NCBI GenBank assembly: GCA_001897435.1
Contig: MKSV01000011.1
Span: 146,270-210,269 of the forward strand
Reading direction: 5' to 3'
DNA: 64,000 bases
DNA from: Acidobacteriales bacterium 59-55
GTDB taxonomy: Bacteria > Acidobacteriota > Terriglobia > Terriglobales > Acidobacteriaceae
Under the pieces are notes generated by a model. It ran no database searches and was not told the DNA's origin. It saw only the letters and a program-made list of their open reading frames with translations. Below are positions 27,563 to 35,866 of this stretch, piece after piece. Each line of letters begins with the position of its first letter. Positions within the stretch are counted from its first letter, which is position 1. The translations under genes and the position numbers were made by a program.

Positions 27563-27578
27563 CGTGATAGACGTCACA
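27563..27578. promoter_or_regulatory. CRP/FNR-type site CGTGATAGACGTCACA (one mismatch)
   Basis: Left half CGTGA has one mismatch, right half GTCACA matches the local consensus. It lies between the DUF2892 gene end and the start of the stress-protein gene, 111 bp before that ATG. Confidence 0.6.
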
Positions 27579-27695
27579 GACAACTGGCCCAGCTTTCGCA
27601 TTCAACTCAACTTCAACTTGGCATCATCCCTCAGCTCTTTCACGAGCAAATCTTATAAACTTGGAGAAGTAAAACTATACGTTCATGAATCGCGT

Positions 27696-27905
27696 TCAAC
27701 GATTCGGCTTCGGCGCATGATCCTTCAGGCCCATTGTGCGGAAAATAGCCATCGCGGGGCACCAGCCGGTGAAGGCGGATTGGAACAAATTTAATCCAAC
27801 AAACACCGTCAAGAGATACCAGTAAGGTGATACATAGTGAGCGAGGGCAAGGGATAAGAGGACAATAACACCAGCTAACAGTCGGACGGCACTTTCGACG
27901 TTCAT
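27696..27905 (-). CDS. Small DUF2892 (YgaP-like) membrane protein
   Basis: 69 residues with two hydrophobic segments and the family signature: NVESAVRLLAG at the start, then FVGLNLFQSAFTGWCPAM. DUF2892 proteins are small inner-membrane hairpins, often fused or adjacent to rhodaneses or transporters; their biochemical role is not settled. AAGGAG precedes the ATG. It starts 12 bp after the stop of the RND permease gene, making it the fourth gene of that operon. Confidence 0.88.
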   Translation of the reverse strand: MNVESAVRLLAGVIVLLSLALAHYVSPYWYLLTVFVGLNLFQSAFTGWCPAMAIFRTMGLKDHAPKPNR

Positions 27906-27917
27906 GGGTTCTCCTTT

Positions 27918-30900
27918 TCAATCGAACATTTGATAGGGTCTCGACGAAGCTCCAGCGTGCTCCGAGGTCGTGGCGTGAACAGCAGTCGTAGCATCTCGTT
28001 TCTTGATCATGTAATAAAGGACAGGAACCGCGAGCCGCGATAGTAAAGTTGATGCGACTTCGCCAGCGATGAGAGAAAGTGCCAGCCCTTGAAATATGGG
28101 ATCGGAGAGAATGACGCTTGCACCGACGACCACGGCGGCTGCGGTTAATAACATGGGCCGAAACCGAACTGCACCGGCATCGATGACCGCTTCGGCAAGA
28201 GGCATTCCCTGCATGCGACGAAGTTCAATGAAGTCAACCAGGATTATGGAGTTGCGAACGATGATGCCCGCGCCGGCAATAAAGCCGATCATTGAAGTGG
28301 CGGTAAAGAATGCTCCTAGCATGGCGTGAGCCGGAAGAATTCCTACCAGGGTGAGCGGAATAGGAGTCATGATGACCAGAGGCACGAGAAACGAGCGAAA
28401 CCACCCGACCACAAGAACATAGATAAGAATGAGAACTACGACAAATGCCATCCCGAGGTCGCGAAATACTTCAAGCGTGATCTGCCATTCTCCGTCCCAC
28501 TTCATGGAGTAATGGTCGGTCGACTCCGGTTGCTTGGAGTTGTAACGGGCCAGCGTATAGCCCGCTGGAAGCTGGAGATGATCGAGAGCCCGATTCATCT
28601 TGAAGATCGCATAGACGGGACTCTCTTCCGCGCCCGCGACGTCGCCTGTCACATAGACGACGCGCTTCAGGTTCTTGTGGTAGATGCTTGGCTGCAAGAC
28701 TGTCTGGCGCACCTGCGTCAGCTCACGCAGGGAGACGAGGCTTCCGTCCGTCCCGGTCAGCTTGATGTTTTCAAGCTGTAGCAGGGATGAGCGTTGTTCG
28801 CGCTCCATCTGTACCTGGACCGGCACGGGATCACGAGACTGGTCGTCATGAATAAGACCGGCAGATGCCCCGGATTCAGCAATCTCAAGCGTCTTTGCCA
28901 CGTCGGCCACTGCGATCCCGCGCAGTGCAGCTTTTGCTTTATCGACGGTAAAGACGAGGCGCAACTGTGGGTCCTCGACGTACCAGTCAGTATCGACGAC
29001 GCCCGCGGTCTGCTGAAAGATCTGCTTGACTCTGCGTGCTACGTCGAGTTGACCGGACATCTCCGGACCGTAGATTTCCGCGACCAGAGTCTGTACAACC
29101 GGCGGCCCAGGAGGCACTTCGCTTACCTTGATGCGCGCGCCAAATGGCAACGCCAGTTTCACTAGTTCCGGACGCAGCCGCTTGGCAATTGCGTGACTTT
29201 GTACACTGCGGTTCTTGATGGGTAGAAGGTTCACTTGTATGTCGGCCTGGTTCGGCTGTCGGCGCAGGTAATAGTGACGGACTAGGCCATTAAAGTTATA
29301 AGGACCAGAGAGCCCAACGTATGTTTCGTAGTTGACCACTTCAGGCTGCTGTGCAAGGTAATGACCAAGCACCTGAGTCACTCTCGCGGTCTGTTCAAGT
29401 GTGGTTCCATCCGGCATGTCAACGACAACCTGGAATTCACTCTTGTTGTCGAAGGGAAGCATTTTGACTTTGACCAGTTGGAGTGGAACGAACGCGACTG
29501 CTGCCAACAGCAGTACGACTACACTAGTCAGAAACAATAGACGATAGCGGGACGAGCGGATGAGCGGTGACATAATGCGCCGGTAGAGGCGTGTACTCCA
29601 GTTCTCCTCACCGTTGTGCGCTTCCTCGTGCTCCGAGGTGTGTGCTACCAACCGCATCGCAGCCCATGGAGAGACCATAAATGCGACCAGGAGTGAGACG
29701 AACATGGCAGAGGAGGCACCGATTGGAATGGGGCGCATATATGGGCCCATCAGGCCCCGCACAAAGGCCATTGGTAAAATCGCAGCGATAACGGCTATCG
29801 TTGCCAAAACGGTTGGATTGCCGACCTCAGCGACCGCTTCGATGGCGACTTCACTCAAGGGGCGCCCACGGTTCTCTGGAAGCCGGAAGTGACGGACCAT
29901 GTTCTCGACGATCACAATCGCGTCGTCGACCAGAATTCCGATGCTGAAGATAAGCGCGAAGAGGGTGACACGGTTGAGCGTGTAACCATAGAGATAGAAG
30001 GCAGCGAGCGTCAAGCCCAGCGTTACGGGAATGGCCAGCAGCACCACACCGGATTCGCGCCAGCCGAGAAATATGGCGATGAGGAGCGTGACGGAGAACG
30101 TAGCCAGCAACAGATGTTCCAGGAGTTCATCGGACTTCGCCTTGGCCGTATCACCGTAGTTTCTGGTTGTTGTTATATTCAGGTCCGCTGGCAGCGTTGT
30201 CTTCCGCATTCCAGCGATTCTGGAGAGCACTGCGTTGGCGACGTCCGTTGCGTTCGTTCCTTTGCGCTTGGCTATCGTGATAGTCACGGCAGGCAGTTCG
30301 CCGCCAATCGTCATGTTGGCCGTCTTGCCTCCGGCACCTGCGCCGAACGTCACATAACTTGCCGGTTCTTCCGGGCCGTCGACAATTTCCGCGGCGACAT
30401 CGCGGAGATAGATTGGGCGGCCATGATCGACCCTGACAACCACCTGCTCCAGATCTGCTTTGCTATGGAAGAAGTCGCCAGCGTCTACCCTGAACTGCTG
30501 ATTGCCGGTGGCAAACTGGCCCGCCTCGACGCGCACATTGGCCGCCTGCAGCTTCGCAACTACGGCTTCGGCCGAGATCGAATAGGCGGCCATCCGATCG
30601 TTGCTTAACATCACTCGCATGGTGCGCGGCTGCCCTCCAATAATGGTGGTTTCGGAGACATCCGTCACCTGCTGAATACTGTGTTCCAGGCCTGCCGCGA
30701 GCAAACGAAGCTGATAGGAGTTGTAGTTCTTTCCCCACAGAGTCAGCGTGAGGATCGGCACATCGTCGATAGAACGCTGCTTCACCATCGGTTGCGAGGC
30801 ACCCGGCGGAAACCTGTCCATGTTGGAATAAAGCTTGCTATAGACCTTGACCAGGGCATCTTCTTCCCGCTCTCCGACCAGGAAACGTACAATGACGAGG

Positions 30901-31187
30901 CTGTTTCCGGGGCTGGAGGTGGAGTAAACGTATTCGACTCCAGGGATTTCCCGCATCAGTCTTTCGATAGGAACAGTGATTCGCTGTTCGATTTCGCTGG
31001 GTGAGCTTCCGGGTATGGATGTCGTCACATCGAGTATGGGAACGATGATCTGCGGCTCTTCTTCGCGGGGAATGACCATGACTGCAAATGCTCCAAGCAA
31101 GAGCGAAGCCACAATGAATAGAGGAGTCAGCTTTGAGTCAAGGAAGGTTGCCGCAATGCGGCCGGCGATGCCAAGGGAGTTCTTCAC
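27918..31187 (-). CDS. RND-family efflux permease (inner-membrane)
   Basis: 1089 residues with the RND architecture: TM1, a large periplasmic loop, TM2-7 including the helix-4 motif GILVDDAIVIVENM with the proton-relay aspartates, a second periplasmic loop, and TM8-12. It starts with a GTG overlapping the adaptor stop by four bases. Together with adaptor and TolC it would pump out small molecules by proton antiport. It has the drug-type DD pair in helix 4, unlike the metal-type DFGMIVDG of the permease at 38304. Substrate is unknown. The C-terminal tail is short and polar. Confidence 0.94.
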   Translation of the reverse strand: MKNSLGIAGRIAATFLDSKLTPLFIVASLLLGAFAVMVIPREEEPQIIVPILDVTTSIPGSSPSEIEQRITVPIERLMREIPGVEYVYSTSSPGNSLVIVRFLVGEREEDALVKVYSKLYSNMDRFPPGASQPMVKQRSIDDVPILTLTLWGKNYNSYQLRLLAAGLEHSIQQVTDVSETTIIGGQPRTMRVMLSNDRMAAYSISAEAVVAKLQAANVRVEAGQFATGNQQFRVDAGDFFHSKADLEQVVVRVDHGRPIYLRDVAAEIVDGPEEPASYVTFGAGAGGKTANMTIGGELPAVTITIAKRKGTNATDVANAVLSRIAGMRKTTLPADLNITTTRNYGDTAKAKSDELLEHLLLATFSVTLLIAIFLGWRESGVVLLAIPVTLGLTLAAFYLYGYTLNRVTLFALIFSIGILVDDAIVIVENMVRHFRLPENRGRPLSEVAIEAVAEVGNPTVLATIAVIAAILPMAFVRGLMGPYMRPIPIGASSAMFVSLLVAFMVSPWAAMRLVAHTSEHEEAHNGEENWSTRLYRRIMSPLIRSSRYRLLFLTSVVVLLLAAVAFVPLQLVKVKMLPFDNKSEFQVVVDMPDGTTLEQTARVTQVLGHYLAQQPEVVNYETYVGLSGPYNFNGLVRHYYLRRQPNQADIQVNLLPIKNRSVQSHAIAKRLRPELVKLALPFGARIKVSEVPPGPPVVQTLVAEIYGPEMSGQLDVARRVKQIFQQTAGVVDTDWYVEDPQLRLVFTVDKAKAALRGIAVADVAKTLEIAESGASAGLIHDDQSRDPVPVQVQMEREQRSSLLQLENIKLTGTDGSLVSLRELTQVRQTVLQPSIYHKNLKRVVYVTGDVAGAEESPVYAIFKMNRALDHLQLPAGYTLARYNSKQPESTDHYSMKWDGEWQITLEVFRDLGMAFVVVLILIYVLVVGWFRSFLVPLVIMTPIPLTLVGILPAHAMLGAFFTATSMIGFIAGAGIIVRNSIILVDFIELRRMQGMPLAEAVIDAGAVRFRPMLLTAAAVVVGASVILSDPIFQGLALSLIAGEVASTLLSRLAVPVLYYMIKKRDATTAVHATTSEHAGASSRPYQMFD

Positions 31188-32302
31188 TGCCGCACCTCAA
31201 CCCGGCTGCCGCCCAATTCACGATCTCCGGGATTAAGCACGACAATCTCTCCGGCACTGAGCCCGGACAGCACTTCTACCTTGTCGTCGCGCCTAGCACC
31301 CAGGGTTACATAGCGAAGAGAGGCAATGTGGTTGCCGTCGAGAACCCAGAGGGAATTCAACGAACCATGCGCAACGACTGCCGACTGCGGAATCAAAAGC
31401 GCAGAGAGGTTCCCCTTGCTGATCGCTGCTGTGCCAAACATTCCGGAGCGCAAGCCGTGAGCCTCGGGAAGATCGATCTTCACCAGAAAGCTGTGACTGG
31501 CTGGATCGGCAGCAGGATTGACCTCAGCGACGCGTCCAGTCAATGACTGGGGCGTCAGCGCAGCAATCTCAACTGGAACAGGCATCCCTTTCTGCAAAAA
31601 CCTGACCATGGATTCGTCCACGGTCGTATTGAATTGCAGGACTCCGGCTTTCTCCATTTCGAGCAGCGGCATCCCCGGCACCGCCATTGCGCCGGGATCG
31701 ACATGCCGGACTGTGACGAAACCTGCAAACGGGGCGCTGAGTTGGGCATAGCCTACTACCGTGCCAGCACTGCCCTCCGCCGCTTTGGCCGCCAACATCT
31801 GGGCACGCGCCGATTCGAGCCTCGCAACGGCGACCTGCGAGCGACGCTCCACCTCGTCGAACTCCTGGCGGCTGACGGTCTTTCGTTCGCGCAGGAATTG
31901 ATACCGTTGCAGCGTCGAACTGGCCAGGGACGCCTCCGTCTGCGCAACCTGCACATTCTGCTCACTGCTTGAAACTGCGGCGCGCGCGTGATCCATCTCA
32001 AAGCGCGCCTGGGTATTATCGATCGTCACCAGCAATTGTCCGGTGCGCACAGCATCGCCTTCATGCGCGGCAATCGACGTGATGCGTCCCATGACCTGTG
32101 CAGAAAGGACCACCGACTCCCGTGCATGAACCGTGCCAATAGCTTCCACGCTGCTCGATACCGGTTGCTCCTGAGCATGGGCGATGGAAAGACCGGAAAC
32201 GACACGGGTCACAGCAGCCTCGGGTGCCTTATGTGTGCATCCGGCAAGTCCCAGAGCAGCGATTGCAAAAAGAACGCCGAATTTATTTCCGAATCTGTTC
32301 AT
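31184..32302 (-). CDS. RND periplasmic adaptor lipoprotein
   Basis: 372 residues. Lipoprotein signal with lipobox LAGC near residue 22. The order beta-barrel / lipoyl / coiled-coil hairpin / lipoyl is visible: VLSAQVMGRITSIAAHEGDAVRTGQLL as first lipoyl half, an alanine-rich helical hairpin (about 100-175), YAQLSAPFAGFVTVRHVDPGA as second half, and a C-terminal barrel. It joins the TolC channel to the permease. It overlaps both neighbours by four bases, so all three are translationally coupled. Confidence 0.94.
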   Translation of the reverse strand: MNRFGNKFGVLFAIAALGLAGCTHKAPEAAVTRVVSGLSIAHAQEQPVSSSVEAIGTVHARESVVLSAQVMGRITSIAAHEGDAVRTGQLLVTIDNTQARFEMDHARAAVSSSEQNVQVAQTEASLASSTLQRYQFLRERKTVSRQEFDEVERRSQVAVARLESARAQMLAAKAAEGSAGTVVGYAQLSAPFAGFVTVRHVDPGAMAVPGMPLLEMEKAGVLQFNTTVDESMVRFLQKGMPVPVEIAALTPQSLTGRVAEVNPAADPASHSFLVKIDLPEAHGLRSGMFGTAAISKGNLSALLIPQSAVVAHGSLNSLWVLDGNHIASLRYVTLGARRDDKVEVLSGLSAGEIVVLNPGDRELGGSRVEVRQ

Positions 32303-33696
32303 TGGAGGTCTCCGGCAATGTCTTGTGTCAATGTCCCCTCTGCAAGTCTGAGTTTTGCGTAGGTCAGGGTGTTGCGAAACACAGCCTGCCAGTAGTTGGC
32401 ATGGCTTTGCCTGTCGGCGTCTTCGACGCGAAGCAGGTCGGTCATCGTCGCCAGGCCAGCTTGATAGCGGTCCTGAAGGATACGCAGGCTATCCTCGGAT
32501 TGGCTCATTGAAGCGCGTGCCACCACCAGCATCTGTTCTGCCGATTGATGTTCGTAATAGGCGCGAGTCACCTCCATTCGGATCTGCTGATCGGCCGACG
32601 CGGACGCAGCGTCAGCCCGCCGTAGGCCGATCCTGGCTGCGGCCAGGTTCTCCCGCTTCGCTGCGGGAAGAATATCGATGCGGAGTTCTGCCCCGGCAAT
32701 CCAGTTGTTTCCGCCCGAGTTTGCCAGAGATGGCCGGTCTGTCTCCCATGAGCCGAAGGTATTGATCTGCGGTCCAAAGGCAGATTTTGCTGACTGTACT
32801 GCCGCACTCTGGGCGTCGCGCTGTAAGGCCAGGCTCTGACGGTCAGGTCTCGATTTGAGCGCAAGATCGACTGCCTGGTCCAGGGGCTCGCCGTCGAATC
32901 GCCGTTCCGTGAGCGGCACAAGCAGCCGTTGCCCAGCGGGAATAGATGCGCCCATGGCGACCTCAAGTTCGGACAAGGCAATCTGCACTCTGCCTTGTGC
33001 GGCGATTAGTTCCTGTTGACGCTCTGCCAGGTAGGCAGCCGCGGTCAGTTTGTCGGCATCGACAGCAAGGCCCGCTTCGACCCGGGTTTCACTCAAGAAA
33101 AGCAACGCTTTTGCTGTCTCAGCGTTGTGCTGCAGCACTTCGACCTGGCGCATACCGAACAGGATCGATTCGTAGGCTTCCACCGTGCGAAATATGATCG
33201 ACTGATCGGACCGGGCAGCCGCGACTGAATAGCTTTTTACAAGCAGATCAGATCGCCGAATTTCAAACTGGGTGTGCCAGGAATCGAACGCCATCCAATT
33301 ACCGGAGAAGTGCGTGGCGAAGTCGTTAATCGGCGTAGGGCGATTCAGTCGGTTCAACACAAAATCGTTTTGCATAAATCCCTGTTGCCTCAGTCGAGTG
33401 CCGAAGACATACACAGGGTCGTTGCCGCGCGTAACCGCTTCACGAAACATAAGATTGGGCAGCAGTGCTGTCCGCGCCAGTCGCGAACCAGACCGGGCCA
33501 AATCGACCTCGGTTCTGGCCACTTCCCTATCGGGATTCCTGCCCAGAGAAATTGCCACCGCATCCCGCAAAGTCAGCGGAGCGACCTGTTGCGGCAACCC
33601 GCTTGCCCCGGAAAGGGCCAGAAGAATCCAAACGGACCAAAATCGTACATGAAAAACGTATCCCATCAATCTCCTGTCGTACGGCGCCATCGACAT
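32299..33696 (-). CDS. TolC-family outer-membrane efflux protein
   Basis: 465 residues with the two tandem OEP repeats of TolC proteins: LTLRDAVAISLGRNPDREVARTEVDLARSG starts repeat 1, and long alternating helices continue to LRLAEGTL. The start at 33696 follows GAGGAA at six bases; an internal ATG at 33666 also follows AGGAG and gives a cleaner signal peptide (VFHVRFWSVWILLALSGASG), so the true start is uncertain by ten codons. First gene of the tolC-adaptor-permease-DUF2892 operon. A symmetric AGTGA-N6-TCACT palindrome lies just upstream. Confidence 0.92.
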   Translation of the reverse strand: MSMAPYDRRLMGYVFHVRFWSVWILLALSGASGLPQQVAPLTLRDAVAISLGRNPDREVARTEVDLARSGSRLARTALLPNLMFREAVTRGNDPVYVFGTRLRQQGFMQNDFVLNRLNRPTPINDFATHFSGNWMAFDSWHTQFEIRRSDLLVKSYSVAAARSDQSIIFRTVEAYESILFGMRQVEVLQHNAETAKALLFLSETRVEAGLAVDADKLTAAAYLAERQQELIAAQGRVQIALSELEVAMGASIPAGQRLLVPLTERRFDGEPLDQAVDLALKSRPDRQSLALQRDAQSAAVQSAKSAFGPQINTFGSWETDRPSLANSGGNNWIAGAELRIDILPAAKRENLAAARIGLRRADAASASADQQIRMEVTRAYYEHQSAEQMLVVARASMSQSEDSLRILQDRYQAGLATMTDLLRVEDADRQSHANYWQAVFRNTLTYAKLRLAEGTLTQDIAGDLQ

Positions 33697-33722
33697 GAAT
33701 ATTCCTCACCGAAAATAGATGC

Positions 33723-33738
33723 AGTGATGCATGTCACT
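33723..33738. promoter_or_regulatory. Palindrome AGTGATGCATGTCACT before the RND operon
   Basis: Same TGA-N6-TCA geometry as the CRP-like sites but with the outer base changed in both halves, keeping symmetry at all but the two central-flank pairs. Its centre is only 34 bp before the tolC ATG, where a bound protein would more likely block than activate. Confidence 0.45.
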
Positions 33739-33812
33739 TCAAAGGCAGCATTGTTGCCTCCGAAGTCTTGGAAAGCACTGTCAACAGAAGAAAGACATGA
33801 AATGGGGAAACG

Positions 33813-34730
33813 TTACAGCCTGGCGAGATTTTTTTGCGGAATAGGCAAATCGAGCATCCGCAGATATTCTTTCGTAAGCAAAGACCGTAGATCTGCAGCG
33901 ATCCGGGCATCACATTCGATATCGAGCTTTCGGCAACGGTCAATGGCCCGGCGCAGATCGCCGATAAACGCTATGCAGGCTGGGCATGCTTCGATGTGTT
34001 GGCGCATCTGGTCACAGTCCGGCACGGCTAATCGGCCATCCAGGTACTCGGAAAGGTTTGCGAATATCTCTCTACATTGCGGGGATCGGCGGGAAGAAAC
34101 TCTCCGTCGCGTAGTTTCGCGCTGTCCCGTAGCGGGTGGTCGTTTGCCCGGGGCTTTTTCAAAGACTTGCGACATCGCTTTCCGCACCGAGAGGCGTGCG
34201 CGATGCAGTCGAACTCGCACCGTGCCGGGCCGCAGGTCAAGAACCAGGGCAATCTGGTCGGTATCCAGATTCTCGATGTCGTGCAGAACGAGAACGATCC
34301 GATACTCGGGTGGTACAGACAAAATGGCATCGTGCAGCAGTCGGTTCTGCTCCCCTTCCAGGATCTGGCACTCCGGGTCTGTTCCAGGCCGTTGCAGCAT
34401 CACATTTAATTCCGCATCGTCGGGCATCAACTCTTCAAGCGACAAGGTGTGCTTGGGAGCATAAACGGATTTGCGTCGTGTCCGCCAACAGCGGTTCCTG
34501 GTCACTTTATAGAGCCATACAGCCAAAGCGCTCGGGTCAGTGAGCTTTGAGAGGTGCGGTACTGAGCGCATTAGCACATCCTGCATTGTGTCCTCTGCAT
34601 CTTCAGGATGCCCGCAAACCTTCATGCTGAAGGCGTAAACCGTTTGTTGCAGTAGACCGATGGCGTCGTTCACCGATTCGGAATCGTTGCTTTGTAACAG
34701 CTTGATTGCTTGGATCAGTTCTGGGCGCAT
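33813..34730 (-). CDS. ECF-type sigma factor with fused C-terminal zinc-finger (anti-sigma-like) domain
   Basis: 305 residues. Region 2 (about 20-90) has HPEDAEDTMQDVLMR, and region 4 (about 135-185) has SVPPEYRIVLVLHDIENLDTDQIALVLDLRPGTVRVRLHRAR. After a basic linker (ETTRRRVSSRRS) comes a zf-HC2-like domain with C, then HIEACPAC near residue 248, the H-x3-C-x2-C signature of zinc anti-sigma factors. Fusion of sigma factor and anti-sigma-like domain in one chain is uncommon and suggests self-contained redox or metal sensing. The final 40 residues are helical without membrane segment. It lies upstream of the tolC operon in the same direction with 116 bp between, and is followed on the other side by a transposase relic. 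Target promoters unknown. Confidence 0.87.
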   Translation of the reverse strand: MRPELIQAIKLLQSNDSESVNDAIGLLQQTVYAFSMKVCGHPEDAEDTMQDVLMRSVPHLSKLTDPSALAVWLYKVTRNRCWRTRRKSVYAPKHTLSLEELMPDDAELNVMLQRPGTDPECQILEGEQNRLLHDAILSVPPEYRIVLVLHDIENLDTDQIALVLDLRPGTVRVRLHRARLSVRKAMSQVFEKAPGKRPPATGQRETTRRRVSSRRSPQCREIFANLSEYLDGRLAVPDCDQMRQHIEACPACIAFIGDLRRAIDRCRKLDIECDARIAADLRSLLTKEYLRMLDLPIPQKNLARL

Positions 34731-34865
34731 CGTTTGATTGGACGGGCATTAGGAACTACAGGTATAGCTAGGCTAGCATCCCGCCACTAGCGATGGCACT
34801 TGACGGTAAGACCGCCGGAGCAAACCTCTGCACTCGCAAGACGTACACTAGGCGCGGCACGATCC

Positions 34866-35240
34866 TTAGCGGTAGCGGACGAGACAGAAATCTTCAAACT
34901 TCTTAAATAGTTTCGCTTCAACCCAAGCTATTTTGACCCGAAGTACCTTTAATGATGGTCTGAAGTAGTGGTGGATTTGTCGGTGCTTATAGGTGCTGGT
35001 TGGGTTTTGCTCGGTCTGGCACTGATAGGCCTGATCGCCCCATACGTCCGTCTCTTGGCCGCGCAGCAGCTCGCCCAGCATGCGGCTGGCGGTCACGTTG
35101 GCTGCCGTCGCCACCGACCGGATCAGTTTGGTATCCGCATCCACGCCGACATGTGCCTTCATGCCGAAGCACCACTGCTTGCCCTCCTTCACCTGATGCA
35201 TCTCCGAGTCGCGTTCCCCGCTCACGGAGGTAGTTAGCAT
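34866..35240 (-). pseudogene. IS5-family transposase relic
   Basis: About 95 residues resemble the middle of IS5-type transposases: ERDSEMHQVKEGKQWCFGMKAHVGVDADTKLIRSVATTAANV-like text followed by VWGDQAYQ. The N-terminal third and the C-terminal catalytic part are missing, and residues after about 95 are unrelated, so it cannot be active. No inverted terminal repeats could be paired. It marks a past insertion between the RND and the Czc clusters. Confidence 0.75.
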
Positions 35241-35352
35241 CCTGTTACCGTCGTTTCGCTACCGGGTTTAAAGGCCGTCCCATCTTCCGTTTTAAAGGGT
35301 GGCAGGCGGTAGGGGTAGCTGGTACACTTCGATCGTGCGAACTTGTATTTCT

Positions 35353-35709
35353 ATGTTGATGAATTTTGTACTGGTGCTTACATTCCTGCAAGCGCCGTTT
35401 CAGCACGTTCATGAGCATGAGAGTACGCAGCGTCATTCCCACGCCTTCATCCATACGCATTTTCCGGATCATCATTTTTCGACTTCGAAGTTGGGGGAAT
35501 TCCGCGCTCTTAATCCTGACGATGATGCACATTTTCGGGATTGGTTTGCGACCACAGTCGGTGATTATGCCGTGCCGCTGTATATGCAAACATTTAGCTA
35601 TAGTTTTAAGCCAATCTGGTCTTCCGACTCTCACGTCGAATCCCTGATCTTGAGCGGGCATGATCCACCTGGGTTATTGCGTTCCGCACCTCGTGGTCCT
35701 CCCGTCTAA
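35353..35709 (+). CDS. Small His-rich exported protein leading the metal efflux operon
   Basis: 118 residues. A hydrophobic N-terminus (MLMNFVLVLTFLQAPF) is followed by a histidine-rich stretch (HVHEHE, RHSHAF, HTHFPDHH) and ends with Arg/Pro-rich RSAPRGPPV. Such short His-rich proteins are found ahead of czc/cus-type operons in Acidobacteria and may bind metal in the periplasm; function not shown. No good ribosome site is seen; an upstream in-frame GTG at 35335 is an alternative start. The next gene (TolC-like) begins about 160 bp downstream. Confidence 0.6.
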   Translation: MLMNFVLVLTFLQAPFQHVHEHESTQRHSHAFIHTHFPDHHFSTSKLGEFRALNPDDDAHFRDWFATTVGDYAVPLYMQTFSYSFKPIWSSDSHVESLILSGHDPPGLLRSAPRGPPV

Positions 35710-35866
35710 TCCTGCTCGCTGCTGCGCCTTCTGCACAGGTCGCAATCGACTGTGCGCGTTCTCAAGATTGACCTGAAATCGGTCTTCTTCGGTGGACGAA
35801 GGCGCTATTGCCCATTGCTGCCCGCTTTCCGTCGGCAGCTCTCAGCGAAGTCTATGCAGGCTCATT

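Noticed and set aside
33274..34464. A 396-residue plus-strand open frame across tolC and the sigma factor gene
   Set aside because: It spans two clear genes on the opposite strand and is Arg/Ser-rich shadow translation.
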